From: Archangiaceae bacterium
Lineage (GTDB): Bacteria; Myxococcota; Myxococcia; Myxococcales; Myxococcaceae
Direction of reading: 5' to 3'
NCBI GenBank assembly: GCA_023248915.1
Contig: JAHFDQ010000409.1
Span: forward strand, 1-5,830
Length of the DNA stretch: 5,830 nucleotides
The notes below the pieces were generated by a model that was not told the origin of the DNA, ran no database searches, and was given only the letters and a program-made list of their open reading frames with translations. The translations under genes and the position numbers were made by a program. Below are positions 5,276 to 5,830 of the stretch, piece after piece. Each line of letters starts with the position of its first letter. Within the stretch, counting starts at the first letter, position 1.

Positions 5276-5830
5276 ATGAGATTCGGCTCGGTGGTCTGCA
5301 CGCTGTCGGCCGGAGTTCTCGCGTGCGCTTGCGGGGGCGTCAGCCCTTCGTCACTCGAATTCGTCGACATTTCCCCGGCCCAGCCGCGGCTGGGCGACAT
5401 CACCACTATCCGGTTCCGGGCGGTGGACAGCCGGGGCCAGCCGATGGCGGGGGCCCCCGTCGACTTCAAGCTGCAGACGGACGTACCGGGAGTGACGCTC
5501 GACCCGAAGTCCGCCCCAACCAACAAGGGTGACGGCATCGCTTCGACGCAGATGGTCGCCACCTCGCGCGTCGCCTCGGTGGTGGTGCTCGCGCACTCGG
5601 GCGACAAGCAGGCGTCGAGCCCGCCCATCACCTTCGCCGGCTCGATTCCCAACGCCAAGCAGCTCACCTTCCAGTGCGGCTCGATCGCCGCCATCGCCTC
5701 GGGCGGCGTGCACGCCATCGGCGCCTTCGACGAGACCCGGTACCTCATCGCCGGCGACCAGGTCGACTGCTACGCGCACATCGGCGACCGCAACGGCGAC
5801 GGTGTACCCGGCGCCCTGGTGTCGTTCATG
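5276..5830 (+). CDS. Lipoprotein with Ig-like (Big_1-type) domains, 3'-truncated
   Basis: The frame runs from ATG 5276 to the window end without a stop, giving the first 185 residues. The start is supported by AAGGAG at good spacing. Residues 1-16 are a lipoprotein signal ending in VLAC. C17 is the likely lipidated cysteine, although C19 also fits a lipobox. Residues 27-120 resemble a bacterial Ig-like Big_1 (invasin/intimin-type) domain: SPAQPRLGD, then a beta strand, DSRGQPMAGAPVDF, and GVTLDPKSAPTNKGDGIAST. A second such domain begins near residue 128, with C134 and C165 placed to form a disulfide and the motif DRNGDGVPGALVSF (171-184), whose DxNxDG part resembles a calcium-binding loop. 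The product is probably anchored to the outer membrane, with the Ig domains in the periplasm or at the surface. Such domains often serve adhesion or act as stalks, but the missing C-terminus may hold the defining module. Reading frames on the opposite strand here are shadows. The gene may be co-transcribed with or controlled by the upstream HTH protein. Confidence 0.85.
   Translation, partial: MRFGSVVCTLSAGVLACACGGVSPSSLEFVDISPAQPRLGDITTIRFRAVDSRGQPMAGAPVDFKLQTDVPGVTLDPKSAPTNKGDGIASTQMVATSRVASVVVLAHSGDKQASSPPITFAGSIPNAKQLTFQCGSIAAIASGGVHAIGAFDETRYLIAGDQVDCYAHIGDRNGDGVPGALVSFM

Noticed and set aside
5152..5748. 198-codon minus-strand frame overlapping the lipoprotein
   Set aside because: The plus strand has a strong ribosome binding site, a lipoprotein signal and Ig-domain motifs; the minus frame has none of these and overlaps the regulator's end.

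Overview
The window is GC-rich with densely packed plus-strand genes. It looks like a Gram-negative bacterium, most probably a myxobacterium (Myxococcota) or a close deltaproteobacterial relative. That assignment is inference. It rests on the LptD family member, PilQ-style AMIN domains, a lipoprotein with Big_1-like Ig domains and strong G/C third-position bias. No marker gene fixes the species.

Layout: (1) bases 2-151 hold the last 49 codons of an unrecognised protein. (2) After 6 bases comes a 655-aa exported protein (158-2125): signal peptide, AMIN domain, about 320 residues of 18-residue Ala/Glu/Lys/Arg helical repeats like TolA domain II, a Pro/Ala linker and a second AMIN-like domain. 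(3) After a 46-base gap with a perfect 8-bp inverted repeat comes an 828-aa LptD (2172-4658), the outer-membrane LPS translocon. (4) A 162-base, visibly less GC-rich gap (4659-4820) carries three inverted repeats. (5) A 115-aa XRE/HTH_3 regulator follows (4821-5168). (6) A 107-base leader contains mutually exclusive CAAGG/CCTTG pairings, one of which covers the ribosome binding site. (7) A lipoprotein with Ig-like (Big_1-type) domains starts at 5276 and runs off the window end (185 residues seen).

The first three genes look like one transcription unit (gaps of 6 and 46 bases). The shared theme is the cell envelope: a protein long enough to cross the periplasm, with putative wall-binding domains at both ends, lies directly upstream of the outer-membrane LPS insertion channel. 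The regulator and lipoprotein genes probably form one or two separate units.

I see no defence system, mobile element, CRISPR array, tRNA or rRNA. The best candidate for something undescribed is the AMIN - long helix - AMIN protein linked to lptD. The small RNA-structure candidates at the gene boundaries come next.
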